Positions 48,299 to 55,557 of a DNA stretch of 55,557 nucleotides are shown here, one piece after another (positions within the stretch are counted from its first letter, which is position 1; every line of letters starts with the position of its first letter). The notes below the pieces were generated by a model. That model was given only the letters and a program-made list of their open reading frames with translations, made no database searches and was not told where the DNA came from. Both the position numbers and the translations under genes were made by a program. This DNA is from Mucilaginibacter sp. Lineage in GTDB: Bacteria; Bacteroidota; Bacteroidia; Sphingobacteriales; Sphingobacteriaceae. The DNA lies in contig JARLHA010000071.1 of the NCBI GenBank assembly GCA_031292485.1, positions 1 through 55,557 of the forward strand, read 5' to 3'.

Positions 48299-50265
48299 TC
48301 ATAAAAACTATTGAGCTTAATAATTTCAGAATATACCACGGTTTAAATGTTATAGACCTTTCTAAAGATTCGGATAAAAATATTTTTATTGTTTCGGGCT
48401 GGAACGGTTTTGGCAAAACCACATTTCTAATGTCACTAGTTTGGTGTTTGTATGGACGCCAGATGGAGGATGTGGATGATTTATATAAAAAAGAAATTGT
48501 TGAGCAAGGAGGATATACCAGATATATAAATAACGCCCTTAATCGGTTAGCCGAGGTACAGGGTGATTATAGCTGCCATGTGGCGATCACATTCACTGAC
48601 GTTACTATTCCCGAACTCCCTTGCCGCGAAATAAAAGTCATTCGATCATATAATAAATTGACCGGCTCAAATGATGTCATTGATATATTAATCGACGGCT
48701 ATCCAAATGAACTGACTAAGGAAGTTGGCCCGGAAACCTTTATCCGTGACTTTATTTTACCAAAGGAAATTGCAAAGTTTTTCTTTTTCGATGCTGAAAA
48801 AATTGTTAGCCTGGCAGAGGTTAGCACTTTAGAACAAAGAAAAAATCTAAGTTTGGCATACTCCGAGGTATTGGGCATAAAAAAGTATGAAGATTTAAAA
48901 AAAGGGTTAGAGGAACTCCAATATAAATTACGTAAAGACGCTGCTAATTTTAAAGAACGAAATGAACTTGTTCAGCTTGAAGCCGACAGAGAAATACACC
49001 AGAATTTAATTAATGAAAACACTAAAATTTTATTGGAGTTAGTGGATGTAATCGCAAGCCAAAAACAACAATTAAACACAATACAGGAACGATTGATCAA
49101 AGCTGGCAGTAAAATAACGGTTGAAGAATTAAATGAGTTAAGGATAAGAGACGAGGAATTAACGAGGAAAGCGGAAAAGTTATCTGAAGAATTAAAGGAA
49201 TCCTTTGACTTAGTACCATTTGCAATTGCCGGGCACGTATTATTAAACGTTCACGTACAATTAGAACTAGAAGCCAATATAAAAGCCGCTGAGTTTCAAA
49301 CTGAAAACGTAAACCAAAAAACAGAAAGCGTAATTAATGAATTACTGGATGCAGAACCCGACACATCCTTATTTATTCCGTTTAAGGTAAAAGAATTTTA
49401 TGCCGATACATTGCGGGTGCTGATTAAGAAACACTTCTTTTCGGAAGTGTTGGATTTGCCTGACAATACAGATTTTTTGCATGACTTTTCAGAATCTGAA
49501 CGAAAAGAGTTCAACGCATTAGTAAGCAATATCAAAAATTCATTTAAAGAATCGTTTAAAAGAATAAGCGGGGATAATGTACAAGTAAAAAACGAGTTGG
49601 GCACTATCCGAAAAAAACTCAGGGATGCTGAAGCTAACGAGGAAGACCCTTTGATTGCTGAGTTGAAAAGGCAAAAAGACCGATTGGAATTCGATGTTGA
49701 AAGCAATCAGCGAAAAAGATTTGAATTGGAAAATCAGAATTTGACAAAAGAAAAGGAAATCCATGGCAAAGGGCAGCAAATCCAGGAGTTGACAAAAAGA
49801 CTTAAGGTATCCGAACAAAACAAAGATAAAGACCAAAAAGCGAGTGATTTAATTCACTACCTCAAAAATTTCATAGCTACATTTAAAGAAGAAAAAAAGA
49901 AATCATTAGAGGACGCGATCTTAAGCGGGCTACACATGCTTATGCACAAAAAAGATTTTATTTCGAAAGTTGAAGTTGAAATAATCAGTGACATTATCGA
50001 TATAAAACTATATAACGCTCGCAACCAGGAAATCAAAACAGGTAGCCTATCTAAGGGCGAACAGCAAATGTATGCCACCGCGCTTTTACGGGGGCTGGTA
50101 GAAGAATCCGATATCGCTTTCCCCGTTTTTATTGACAGTCCAATGCAGAAATTTGATGAGCAGCATTCAGAAAATATTGTCAAATACTTTTATCCAAGCG
50201 TATCAGAACAGGTGGTGATTTTCCCGTTAATTAACAAAGAATTAAGCGCTAAAGAATATGACTAG
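48295..50265 (+). CDS. dndD: DNA phosphorothioation ATPase DndD, ended early by a TAG codon
   Basis: A 656-residue SMC/Rad50-like ATPase. Walker A is GWNGFGKTT (residues 35-43), a long coiled coil lies at about 200-550, the signature is LSKGEQQM, and Walker B is FPVFIDSPMQKFDEQH. DndD is thought to use ATP to open or probe DNA for the sulfur-transfer complex with DndC and DndE. The frame stops at TAG 50263-50265, but 40 further sense codons continue in frame to TAA 50386-50388 and look like the usual DndD end. The protein may thus be slightly truncated or the stop may be read through. It overlaps dndC. Confidence 0.9.
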   Translation: MIIKTIELNNFRIYHGLNVIDLSKDSDKNIFIVSGWNGFGKTTFLMSLVWCLYGRQMEDVDDLYKKEIVEQGGYTRYINNALNRLAEVQGDYSCHVAITFTDVTIPELPCREIKVIRSYNKLTGSNDVIDILIDGYPNELTKEVGPETFIRDFILPKEIAKFFFFDAEKIVSLAEVSTLEQRKNLSLAYSEVLGIKKYEDLKKGLEELQYKLRKDAANFKERNELVQLEADREIHQNLINENTKILLELVDVIASQKQQLNTIQERLIKAGSKITVEELNELRIRDEELTRKAEKLSEELKESFDLVPFAIAGHVLLNVHVQLELEANIKAAEFQTENVNQKTESVINELLDAEPDTSLFIPFKVKEFYADTLRVLIKKHFFSEVLDLPDNTDFLHDFSESERKEFNALVSNIKNSFKESFKRISGDNVQVKNELGTIRKKLRDAEANEEDPLIAELKRQKDRLEFDVESNQRKRFELENQNLTKEKEIHGKGQQIQELTKRLKVSEQNKDKDQKASDLIHYLKNFIATFKEEKKKSLEDAILSGLHMLMHKKDFISKVEVEIISDIIDIKLYNARNQEIKTGSLSKGEQQMYATALLRGLVEESDIAFPVFIDSPMQKFDEQHSENIVKYFYPSVSEQVVIFPLINKELSAKEYD

Positions 50266-50388
50266 TTGAAACCAAATGTAGCCCGCGCTTATTTGATCGA
50301 TAATATAAACCAGGATCAATCACATTTTATAGAACTAAACCCTGCCGATTTTATCGACAATTACAATTTGAAGTATAATGCTAATTAA
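50266..50388 (+). other. In-frame continuation of dndD after the TAG codon
   Basis: Directly after TAG the same frame encodes LKPNVARAYLIDNINQD and onward to PADFIDNYNLKYNAN, then TAA. LKP followed by a YL-x2 strand is what I remember at the C-terminus of DndD proteins. With this tail, dndD would overlap the next gene (ATG 50378) by 11 bases, in line with the overlaps elsewhere in the operon. This supports a CAG-to-TAG nonsense change or a read-through stop. Confidence 0.7.
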
Positions 50389-51931
50389 TATTAAGACTTC
50401 TGAAGATAACAAGCGAATAGTAACTGAACTGACTAATAAATTAAACTTAAGTTCAGAGAACTACATTGCCCGTATTGCCTTATCCTACTCCCTGGCTAAA
50501 GGGCAGCTGTTAAACCTTGAATCAGATTTAAGAGACAGTAAAGGCAAAGAGTATAAAGAAGAGGTGTTGTTTGGCAAATATGGCGATTTTTATATTGCCA
50601 TGATTTGCCAGCAGTATAGCTTATACAAGACCGACAAGGATATACCGCGATACATAAAAATGCATATCGATGTGGGCATTGAGGCGATCAACCGACTTTT
50701 CGAACTTAATAAAAATTATACAAGCATCGATTTTTTAATTGAAAATATCGAAAAAGGCATAAGTGCATTAGAAGATGTTGATATAGGTCCGGAAGCCGTT
50801 GCGAATTTCAATCAACGAATCAAAAAGAGTTCTTACGGAGATTTGATAAAAATTCAGGTAGGCAAAGACTTGATTACTGGTGAACCAATATTTTTCCGCA
50901 CTAACGATTTACAGATCCACAATAATGCACACGTCGCAGTGGCCGGTAATTCAGGTACGGGTAAAACGTATTTTGCTTTAAACTTTCTAAAACAATACGT
51001 TAAAAATTCCGATGGTGCTGTAAATTTTATTTATCTTGACTTTAAGGGTCTAAAAAAAGAAGATGAAGAAAATCTACGGCCATTCTTCACAGAAACTAAT
51101 ACTACTTACGTCGATGCCCCGCATACTCCTTTTCCTGTAAATCCACTTTCATTTATTGATAATGTAAATGAAAAAAATAAATTAATGGGAATCAGCAAGT
51201 TTGTGGACATCATTACCAGCTATTCAGGAATTGGTAAAAATCAGCAGCAAATATTAAAAGACGCAGCCAAAGAAGTTTTTTTTGAAAAAAAACACGGTGA
51301 ATACCCGTCATTAAAAGAGATTTATGAACGCGTACTTGAAAAAGTTGGGGAAAAACCGAGTACGCTTCGTGAAATCCTGGAGAGTTTAAGCGATTATGAT
51401 ATTTTTCAAACGGAAGTTGATCCTCTAAGCAATTTTTTAAATAAAAATTACTATTTTTCGCTTTCGGGCGATTTAAATAAAGCGCTTCGTTTTACTTCCG
51501 TTTTCCTTGTCATCAATTACATCTACAACACATTCATGAACATGGAAAACGCGGCTATTGAAGACGGAATTCAAAGCATGCGGTATGTTCTTTTAATTGA
51601 TGAAGCCCACGTAATTTTTAAGGATAAAAAATCACAGGATTTGTTAGAAAAGATTCTTCGGGAGATAAGATCAAAAGGTGTTGCGGTAGTATTACTTTCA
51701 CAAGGAATTGAAGAATTTAATCAGCCGTCTTTTGACTTTTCAAGTATGTGTGAGACAGCATTTTTGTTTGAAATTAAAGACAAAACGAATTTGAAATTGA
51801 TGGCAAAATTCATGGGGTTAGGTGAAAAAGACTCGAGTAGATTAAAAATCAGTATGGAAAAATTACACAGGTATCAAATTGTTTCCAATTTAAAAGAATA
51901 TAAGATTGGCGAATTATTCAATGCCAATTAA
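50378..51931 (+). CDS. DndE domain fused to a HerA/FtsK-like ATPase
   Basis: A 517-residue fusion. Residues 1-115 resemble stand-alone DndE (about 110 residues): ENYIARIALSYSLAKGQ, the DSKGKEYKEEVLFGKYGDFY segment and KMHIDVGIEAINRLFE match its N-terminal, central and C-terminal helices in order. Residues 160-517 form a HerA/FtsK-type hexameric ATPase: Walker A GNSGTGKT (190-197), Walker B VLLIDEAH (404-411), and a sensor/arginine segment SKGVAVVLLSQGIEEF. DndE binds nicked DNA in the sulfur-transfer complex; the ATPase may translocate DNA as DndH/DptH is believed to do in restriction. The fusion is the most distinctive part of this operon. Confidence 0.85.
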   Translation: MLINIKTSEDNKRIVTELTNKLNLSSENYIARIALSYSLAKGQLLNLESDLRDSKGKEYKEEVLFGKYGDFYIAMICQQYSLYKTDKDIPRYIKMHIDVGIEAINRLFELNKNYTSIDFLIENIEKGISALEDVDIGPEAVANFNQRIKKSSYGDLIKIQVGKDLITGEPIFFRTNDLQIHNNAHVAVAGNSGTGKTYFALNFLKQYVKNSDGAVNFIYLDFKGLKKEDEENLRPFFTETNTTYVDAPHTPFPVNPLSFIDNVNEKNKLMGISKFVDIITSYSGIGKNQQQILKDAAKEVFFEKKHGEYPSLKEIYERVLEKVGEKPSTLREILESLSDYDIFQTEVDPLSNFLNKNYYFSLSGDLNKALRFTSVFLVINYIYNTFMNMENAAIEDGIQSMRYVLLIDEAHVIFKDKKSQDLLEKILREIRSKGVAVVLLSQGIEEFNQPSFDFSSMCETAFLFEIKDKTNLKLMAKFMGLGEKDSSRLKISMEKLHRYQIVSNLKEYKIGELFNAN

Positions 51932-51973
51932 CTTTATGGAAAGATTGCCCCCAATAAAGACTAAATAAATATA

Positions 51974-53041
51974 ATGTCGACAGCAAAAAAGTTTTTAGAG
52001 CCTATTCCGGCGATTGAGGTGAAACAAGGTTCCTCTGTTTTTTATGTTTTTACGATTTCTGCTAAGAAATTATTAAAAGTCGCTTACACAAGTGAGCGCA
52101 CCAAAAGCAACCGAACTGGAATACAACGAGGATTAAGAAGAGATCGTTTAATTACAATTGGTAAATATTTACAGGGTAAAATATCTGGGGAGCCCATATT
52201 ACCCAACACAATAATTATAAGCTTAAGCAACGAAAGCTATTTTAAAAATGGGCAACTATTTATATCAAACAAACCTGCAGCAGAAGCTTTTGTAATTGAC
52301 GGTCAACATAGGTTATGGTCGTTCAATGAAGAATTTTCCGGTGCATTTGATATGGATATTGTGGTATCAGCATTTTTTGAATTGAATGACGAAAAAAAGG
52401 CACTAATATTTAAAACTATAAATGGTGAGCAAAGAAAAATTAACCCCTCATTAGTTTACGATTTAATACCAATGCTTCGAGACAAAAATTGGGTTGAATT
52501 TGAAACTTGGCGTTCACAAGAAATTGTAGAAATGTTAAACGGAGATAGCAAATCTCCTTGGGCAAATAGGATTTCAATGGTTGGTGAGGCAGGGAAAATT
52601 ATTAGTCAGTCTTCTTTTATGACGGCATTAAAAAAACTATTTAAAAAAGGTCATATTTTCAATATAACTGAATCGCAGGATTTTTTGGAGTCTGTTACTC
52701 AAGAAAAGTTATTATTCGAATTTTTCAATGCAATTAACAATGAATATAGCGTAGAATGGGATGATAAGGACTATTTTTTATGTAAATATATTGGTGTTTC
52801 TGCCTTGCTAAATTTATTAGAACTGATAATTCAAGATCTTAAATTCAATAATATACCAATTGTAGATAATAATGGTTTAACAATCACTACAATAAGTTTT
52901 AAACCCTATATCGACAAATTAAGCAAGTTTAGATTTTCGGCAAAGACAGCCAAATCTGAAGGCAATTCATATGTTGGTGAAGGTGGTGTAACTGAATTAT
53001 TTAAAAAAATAAGCGGATTAGTATTTTCAAATAATGATTGA
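51974..53041 (+). CDS. DGQHR-domain protein, DndB-like
   Basis: A 355-residue protein with the DGQHR motif at residues 109-113 (AFVIDGQHRLWSF), preceded by the N-terminal KSNRTGIQRGLRRDRLITIGKYL and followed by VVSAFFELNDEKKALIFKTINGEQRKI. The domain is shared by DndB, the transcription repressor of dnd operons, and by DpdB of the 7-deazaguanine system. With DndC and DndD next to it, DndB-like is the better reading. It comes after dndE instead of first, as in the classic dndBCDE order, so its role as repressor is an inference. The next gene overlaps it by eight bases. Confidence 0.8.
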   Translation: MSTAKKFLEPIPAIEVKQGSSVFYVFTISAKKLLKVAYTSERTKSNRTGIQRGLRRDRLITIGKYLQGKISGEPILPNTIIISLSNESYFKNGQLFISNKPAAEAFVIDGQHRLWSFNEEFSGAFDMDIVVSAFFELNDEKKALIFKTINGEQRKINPSLVYDLIPMLRDKNWVEFETWRSQEIVEMLNGDSKSPWANRISMVGEAGKIISQSSFMTALKKLFKKGHIFNITESQDFLESVTQEKLLFEFFNAINNEYSVEWDDKDYFLCKYIGVSALLNLLELIIQDLKFNNIPIVDNNGLTITTISFKPYIDKLSKFRFSAKTAKSEGNSYVGEGGVTELFKKISGLVFSNND

Positions 53042-53993
53042 AACTGGACCAGTCACAATAAATTTTGATCATTTAAAAACCAAAACATGGACTTTAAACG
53101 ATCAATTGGTAGCATTCACGGGAAACTTCACGAGCAATAAAATTTCGATAGCAAGTTTAATTGAACCGACCATCGTACCCATAGGTTATTCCGACAATAT
53201 TCGTATGGGCCATTATCTAGAAGGCGTTGATATTACTCTTAATTTATTGAATCAATCATTAGAATATTTTCAAAAAGCGCTTTATAATTTTGTCTCACAC
53301 TATGCGCTTGCCCAAAAAGGATATCATACGTGGGCAAGTGTAACCAATTATTATTCAAGCTATTTTTCAATATTTTCTCTTTTGTCTTTGCAGGGCAGAG
53401 CAATCACAAGGATAAAGCTGGATGGTACAAAAGACATACTGTGTCTGTTACATCCCAGTGATCTAAGAAATCACAAATATATTTTAACGACTCAAGAAAA
53501 TCGAAATGCCACTCATAAGCTTCCGTGGATAAGGTATTATGATATTTACAATACATATCCTTGCCTTAAACCAGAATTTGATGTCGTACAATACCGTCGG
53601 TTCACATCTGACCCAATCGATGAGTCTGAGGAAAGGAATAAAATAAATTATAAGATTTTCGAAGGTTTTCAAGAGGTTTTAAACTTGCATGATTTAGTAT
53701 CGTTTAAAGGACAATATAATAGCTCTATATCGACGCCCGCTTTGGGTGACACATTGGATAACTATTTACAATCCTTAAATTCTCTGGCAACCGACCCTGA
53801 ATTAAAATATTTTGCTCGTTCTGCTCTTCGTCTAATTTTAACACGCACATTATTCGAGGAAATAGGTAACATCAATGCCGACTTTCGGGCTGAATTATTA
53901 ACTAGAATCCCCATTTGGCAAAGCACTCTTTTCAGCACCTATGATCCGCCAATAAATTATTACGAGGGATTTATTCCAGCTTTTCTAAATTGA
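53034..53993 (+). CDS. Unrecognised protein, last gene of the dnd operon
   Basis: A 319-residue cytoplasmic protein that I cannot assign to a family. It overlaps the DGQHR gene by eight bases, so it is translated with the operon. Visible features: a central helical stretch YHTWASVTNYYSSYFSIFSLLS (about residues 96-117), faintly like the alpha-helical core of HEPN-type proteins. Two basic or His patches follow (DLRNHKY, NRNATHKLPW), and then an acidic TSDPIDESEERNK segment. The C-terminal third is helical (LARSALRLILTRTLFEEIG-like). No canonical R-x4-6-H nuclease motif is seen. It could be an effector or accessory factor of the phosphorothioation system. Confidence 0.6.
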   Translation: MIETGPVTINFDHLKTKTWTLNDQLVAFTGNFTSNKISIASLIEPTIVPIGYSDNIRMGHYLEGVDITLNLLNQSLEYFQKALYNFVSHYALAQKGYHTWASVTNYYSSYFSIFSLLSLQGRAITRIKLDGTKDILCLLHPSDLRNHKYILTTQENRNATHKLPWIRYYDIYNTYPCLKPEFDVVQYRRFTSDPIDESEERNKINYKIFEGFQEVLNLHDLVSFKGQYNSSISTPALGDTLDNYLQSLNSLATDPELKYFARSALRLILTRTLFEEIGNINADFRAELLTRIPIWQSTLFSTYDPPINYYEGFIPAFLN

Positions 53994-54004
53994 ATTAACC
54001 GCAC

Positions 54005-54110
54005 GACAGCGTTAGTGATTGGTACGGATGCCGTCCCCGATTCAAGCGCGAGTATAAGCGGCTGGCCGGCAGCGATGGGTTTACTCGTGCTCCGCTGCCA
54101 GGTTGCAACG
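54005..54110. repeat. Dispersed GTTAGTGATTGG repeat, copy A
   Basis: GCGTTAGTGATTGGTACGG, GAGTATAAGCGGCTGGCCGG and a following hairpin form a segment related to 55130-55235 (GCGTTAGGGATTGGCGCGG, GCAGTATAAGCAGAAAGCCCGG). The two copies bracket the toxin-antitoxin genes. Confidence 0.6.
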
Positions 54111-54119
54111 AAAAAGATA

Positions 54120-54452
54120 TTAAATATACCCTTCGCTGCCGAGCCGTTCAATTACAGCATCAACATCTACTGTATCGTATTGGCTTTTTAAATATATTTC
54201 TGTCAGGATAACGGTATGCGCTATAATTTTAACATAAGTGATCACCCTTGCGCCGCCTGATTTTCCTTTTGATGTACCTGTGATCGCAACACGTATTTTG
54301 TATACATTTTTTCCCAAGTCGGCACCAATTTGCGGGGTTTGGGAAAGCTCCTCAATTAATGCGGTAATATCCGATAGAATTTGCCTGTGTTTTTTGGCAA
54401 TGTGCTTTAGTTCCTTTTTAAAGCCAGCAGTTAAAACAACGTTAAATGCCAT
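54120..54452 (-). CDS. RelE/ParE-superfamily toxin
   Basis: A 110-residue basic protein with the RelE/ParE fold pattern: FNVVLTAGFKKELKHIAKKH, IGADLGKNVYKIRVAITG and RVITYVKIIAHTVILTEIYLKS. Such toxins cut mRNA on the ribosome or poison gyrase; which of these cannot be told. The antitoxin gene lies directly upstream and overlaps it by 11 bases, the usual order for this type II pair. No truncation is seen. Confidence 0.8.
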   Translation of the reverse strand: MAFNVVLTAGFKKELKHIAKKHRQILSDITALIEELSQTPQIGADLGKNVYKIRVAITGTSKGKSGGARVITYVKIIAHTVILTEIYLKSQYDTVDVDAVIERLGSEGYI

Positions 54453-54690
54453 TATTAAGTTCGGCTTCTATTTGTTTAACAGCCTCCCTGGCATCCTGTA
54501 ATTTACTGTTGCCTGCTTCCCAGTCTTTTATTTCGGCGAATGATTTTTTAAGCTTTTTGTATAATTGTTCGCCGTCTTTATTTAAAAGGGGGGCATCGGT
54601 CACTCTATAACTTAAGCCAAACCTGCTGAGTATTTCCTTCAATACAGGCAAATCCTTTTCGTTTTCAATATCTACGGTTAAAGTAGTCAT
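54442..54690 (-). CDS. Antitoxin of the RelE/ParE-type pair
   Basis: An 82-residue acidic, mostly helical protein: an N-terminal beta-helix part (LTVDIENEKDLPVLKEILSRFG) and a helical C-terminal part (LKKSFAEIKDWEAGNSKLQDAREAVKQ) likely to wrap the toxin. It precedes and overlaps the toxin gene. A good -33/-7 promoter ends four bases before its start codon, so the transcript is probably leaderless. Confidence 0.75.
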   Translation of the reverse strand: MTTLTVDIENEKDLPVLKEILSRFGLSYRVTDAPLLNKDGEQLYKKLKKSFAEIKDWEAGNSKLQDAREAVKQIEAELNNGI

Positions 54691-54694
54691 ACTT

Positions 54695-54724
54695 CAAATT
54701 TACGAAAAAAATGAATTTAAGCAA
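54695..54724 (-). promoter_or_regulatory. Bacteroidota promoter of the toxin-antitoxin pair
   Basis: On the minus strand, TTG (plus-strand CAA at 54722-54724), a 19-base spacer, and TAAATTTG (54702-54695) fit the TTTG/TTG-N19-TAnnTTTG consensus. The start codon follows at once (54690). Confidence 0.7.
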
Positions 54725-54759
54725 CGAGGGAATGTTTTTAATCTGCCAGGCTTTCAATC

Positions 54760-54790
54760 CCCACCTCTCGTGCGAGAATCCGCGTAAAGG
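54760..54790. repeat. Degenerate REP-like hairpin
   Basis: CACCTCTCGTGCGAGAATCCGCG resembles part of the palindromic repeat in the GH27 gene (CCCCTCTCGAGAGGGGATTCGCG at 18403-18425). Confidence 0.45.
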
Positions 54791-54814
54791 CCCATATCTA
54801 AAACAAAACGCAAA

Positions 54815-55048
54815 TCAGGAAACTTTTTGAGTAGTGTACAGTTCTTCTTCGGCCAAATATGCCGCATAATTAAAACACTGGTCGATATCTTCGGCCTGCA
54901 AGGCAGGGTACTCTGCAAGGATTTCGGCTTTGCTTAGGCCATTGGCAATAAGATTGAGCACCAGCGCAACGGTAATGCGCATCCCCCTGATACAGGCTTT
55001 CCCGTTCATGATATTGGGGTTGGATGTTATTCTATCAATATTTAACAT
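54815..55048 (-). CDS. DUF433 antitoxin-like protein, orphan
   Basis: A 77-residue DUF433 (VapB-like) protein: ITSNPNIMNGKACIRGMRIT is the family start and ILAEYPALQAEDIDQCFNYAAYL the C-terminal helix-turn-helix region. DUF433 proteins are antitoxins normally followed by a DUF5615 PIN-like toxin gene. No such gene exists in the 120 bases downstream, where only a degenerate repeat is found, so the toxin seems lost. Confidence 0.8.
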   Translation of the reverse strand: MLNIDRITSNPNIMNGKACIRGMRITVALVLNLIANGLSKAEILAEYPALQAEDIDQCFNYAAYLAEEELYTTQKVS

Positions 55049-55557
55049 TTGCCTTGTTTTTTATAAAGTTAAGTGATTAAAGTATAAGTGGCAAATTAAG
55101 GGGTCCGATTTTGAAAATTCGTACCAGCGTGCCCGCGTTAGGGATTGGCGCGGATACCGGCCTCGTGACTAATGCCCGTGCAGTATAAGCAGAAAGCCCG
55201 GCCCCGTTTCTACCAACGGGGCAACGCCCATTGTTCAGTTGGTAGTTTGTAGTGAGCAGTTGGCGGGGGCATTTTTCGCCATCCAAACATTTCCGGTGTG
55301 CTGTATCGTTCTTACTTCGGGCAAACCGGTACTTGTTGGTGACAACACTATAGGTGTTCGGAAGATTAAAAAAAAGCCTTGGCCTCGTGCGACTCCTTCC
55401 TTGAGGGAGGGTAGGGAGGGGTTTAGCAAACTATTTATACAACTATTTCAAACCTTTACCATCATCCAGCATGGCGGCGAAACCCCTCCCCGCCACTTCA
55501 CAGTCGGCCGCACCCCTCCCGTTGGGAGGGAGTTTTGGCGGTGATTCAAATCTTCCG
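55049..55557. other. Repeat-rich end of window without genes
   Basis: It holds copy B of the GTTAGTGATTGG repeat (55130-55235), with the hairpin CCCCGTTTCTACCAACGGGG at its end. Palindromic GGGAGGG / CCCTCCC repeats follow at 55394-55540 (CCTTGAGGGAGGG, AACCCCTCCC, CCCGTTGGGAGGG). No convincing gene is seen. Confidence 0.55.

Noticed and set aside
51974..53041. DpdB of the 7-deazaguanine DNA modification system
   Set aside because: The DGQHR motif fits, but no TGT-like DpdA or other dpd genes are present, whereas DndC and DndD are adjacent.
1..55557. tRNA or rRNA genes
   Set aside because: No cloverleaf with a GTTCGA-type T-loop and CCA-proximal stem, and no rRNA-like conserved segments, were noticed on either strand by eye. 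A covariance-model scan could still find one.

Overview
The window looks like a chromosome segment of a Bacteroidota bacterium, most probably a Sphingobacteriaceae member close to Mucilaginibacter or Pedobacter. This is inferred from Bacteroidota-type -7 boxes (TAnnTTTG), the near absence of Shine-Dalgarno sequences, TonB receptors with an N-terminal carboxypeptidase-regulatory-like domain, a sphingolipid-type desaturase, plant-polysaccharide hydrolases (GH27, GH127), and many short palindromic repeats between genes. No rRNA, tRNA or CRISPR array was seen.

Layout. 0.2-5.6 kb: a three-gene RND efflux operon (outer-membrane factor, lipoprotein adaptor, pump). 5.8-9.2 kb: two beta-propeller-like proteins around a DES1-like sphingolipid desaturase. 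9.3-15.9 kb (minus strand): a complete catabolic route from trans-4-hydroxy-L-proline to 2-oxoglutarate (epimerase, FAD dehydrogenase, deaminase, semialdehyde dehydrogenase) with an AraC regulator. 16.1-20.5 kb (minus): a GH27 alpha-galactosidase and a GH127 beta-L-arabinofuranosidase. 20.6-29.1 kb: single genes and small operons (XRE regulator, outer-membrane barrel, MarC, DoxX, ArsR/VOC/SRPBCC, cupin, AraC, DUF1348, AhpD-like, AI-2E transporter).

29.2-33.7 kb: an AT-rich accessory pair of overlapping P-loop NTPase genes. The second carries a long array of 32-residue TPR/Sel1-like repeats. Three copies of a 16-bp palindrome stand directly before the first start codon. 34.3-35.6 kb: three tandem copies of a small secreted protein family. 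35.7-45.7 kb: DinB, a cluster probably concerned with copper or metals (Cys-rich small protein, TonB receptor, DUF3347), a siderophore receptor with a PepSY reductase-like partner, an SDR pseudogene, and a sulfite-oxidase-family molybdoenzyme with its cytochrome b.

46.6-54.0 kb: the most interesting accessory region, a DNA phosphorothioation (Dnd) operon of unusual design. Its order is dndC, dndD, a DndE domain fused to a HerA-like ATPase, a DGQHR (DndB-like) protein, and an unrecognised 319-residue protein. The dndD frame is broken by one TAG codon, and a 40-codon tail that looks family-like follows in frame. A truncated N-terminal piece of an HNH restriction endonuclease lies just upstream. 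No dndA and no dndFGH are visible, so the desulfurase and the restriction arm must lie elsewhere, be replaced by the HerA fusion or the unknown protein, or be absent. 54.1-55.0 kb: a RelE/ParE-type toxin-antitoxin pair and an orphan DUF433 antitoxin, followed by repeat-rich DNA. Two diverged repeats (about 54.0 and 55.1 kb) and an inverted-repeat element (46.05-46.5 kb) flank the island.
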